The notes under the pieces: model-generated | The model's input: the letters and a program-made list of their open reading frames with translations, nothing else | Databases searched by the model: none | What the model was told of the DNA's origin: nothing | Assembly: GCA_050330055.1 (NCBI GenBank) | Contig: JBHJOF010000199.1 | Span: 1-5,412, forward strand | Reading direction: 5' to 3' | Origin: JBHJOF01 sp050330055 | GTDB taxonomy: Bacteria > Pseudomonadota > Alphaproteobacteria > Kiloniellales > JAKSDN01 | DNA: 5,412 nt | Part shown: positions 5,336 through 5,412 of the stretch, one piece after another | Position numbering within the stretch: position 1 is the first letter of the stretch | Layout of the letters: every line of letters starts with the position of its first letter | Program-made: the position numbers and the translations under genes

Positions 5336-5412
5336 GTATCTGGCCCGGTGTGCTGCCGTTGTCCCTTTTGTTGACGCCCCCCTCCCTGGCCCTCCCCCTT
5401 CAAGGGGGGGGA
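5336..5412. repeat. C-rich/G-rich palindromic intergenic repeat after phnC (cut by window end)
   Basis: After the phnC stop comes a C-run (CCCCCC at 5377-5382), then TCCCTGGCC and the palindrome CCCCCTT-C-AAGGGGG (5394-5408), with more G to the edge. CTCCCCCTT/AAGGGGG elements of this kind are common dispersed intergenic repeats in alphaproteobacterial genomes, and they translate into spurious PPSLALPL-GGG peptides. The stem could also act as a transcript-end or mRNA-stabilising hairpin, but any following T-run lies outside the window. No phnE start is recognisable here. Confidence 0.55.

Noticed and set aside
5332..5412. GTG-initiated open frame as the start of phnE
   Set aside because: Only 27 codons are visible and the peptide (ending PPSLALPLQGGG) is what this type of palindromic repeat encodes by chance. 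There is no PhnE-like sequence.

Overview
The window is GC-rich with strongly G/C-ending codons, and its protein families and sequence style (an IlvD tail ending HVYADI, an alphaproteobacterial-type PhnD, a CCCCCTT/AAGGGGG intergenic palindrome) fit a free-living alphaproteobacterium, perhaps near the Rhodospirillales. The assignment is by style, not by a phylogenetic marker. No transposase, integrase, CRISPR array, tRNA or rRNA is visible, and it reads as ordinary chromosome.

Left part (1-2136, all + strand): the 3' end of ilvD (dihydroxy-acid dehydratase, branched-chain amino acid synthesis); 15 bases later a ten-helix EamA/DMT-family transporter; then, after a 109-base gap holding an imperfect direct repeat, an exported protein. 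That protein joins a domain resembling the C-terminal part of rickettsial-type 17 kDa surface antigens to a peptidoglycan-binding domain and an acidic, proline-rich tail. Its supported start is a GTG at 1396.

Middle (2137-3484): a minus-strand SRAP/YedK-HMCES family gene, which shields abasic sites by covalent crosslinking, converges on the envelope gene. Its start must be the ATG at 2940, so that Cys2 becomes the catalytic N-terminus. To its right are 544 bases without a confident gene. They hold a short frame with coding-like base composition (2982-3275, perhaps a gene relic), a candidate PhoB box (3259-3276) and a hairpin with a GAGA loop (3320-3344).

Right part (3485-5335, + strand): a phosphonate/phosphite/phosphate-type ABC uptake operon in the order phnD (periplasmic binding protein) then phnC (ATPase). 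The permease phnE would be expected next. The last bases of the window are instead a C-rich/G-rich palindromic repeat, and no recognisable phnE start is seen. The candidate PhoB box upstream would fit induction by phosphate starvation. I found no clearly undescribed system. The best leads are the envelope fusion protein, the coding-like orphan frame and the divergent PhnD subclass.
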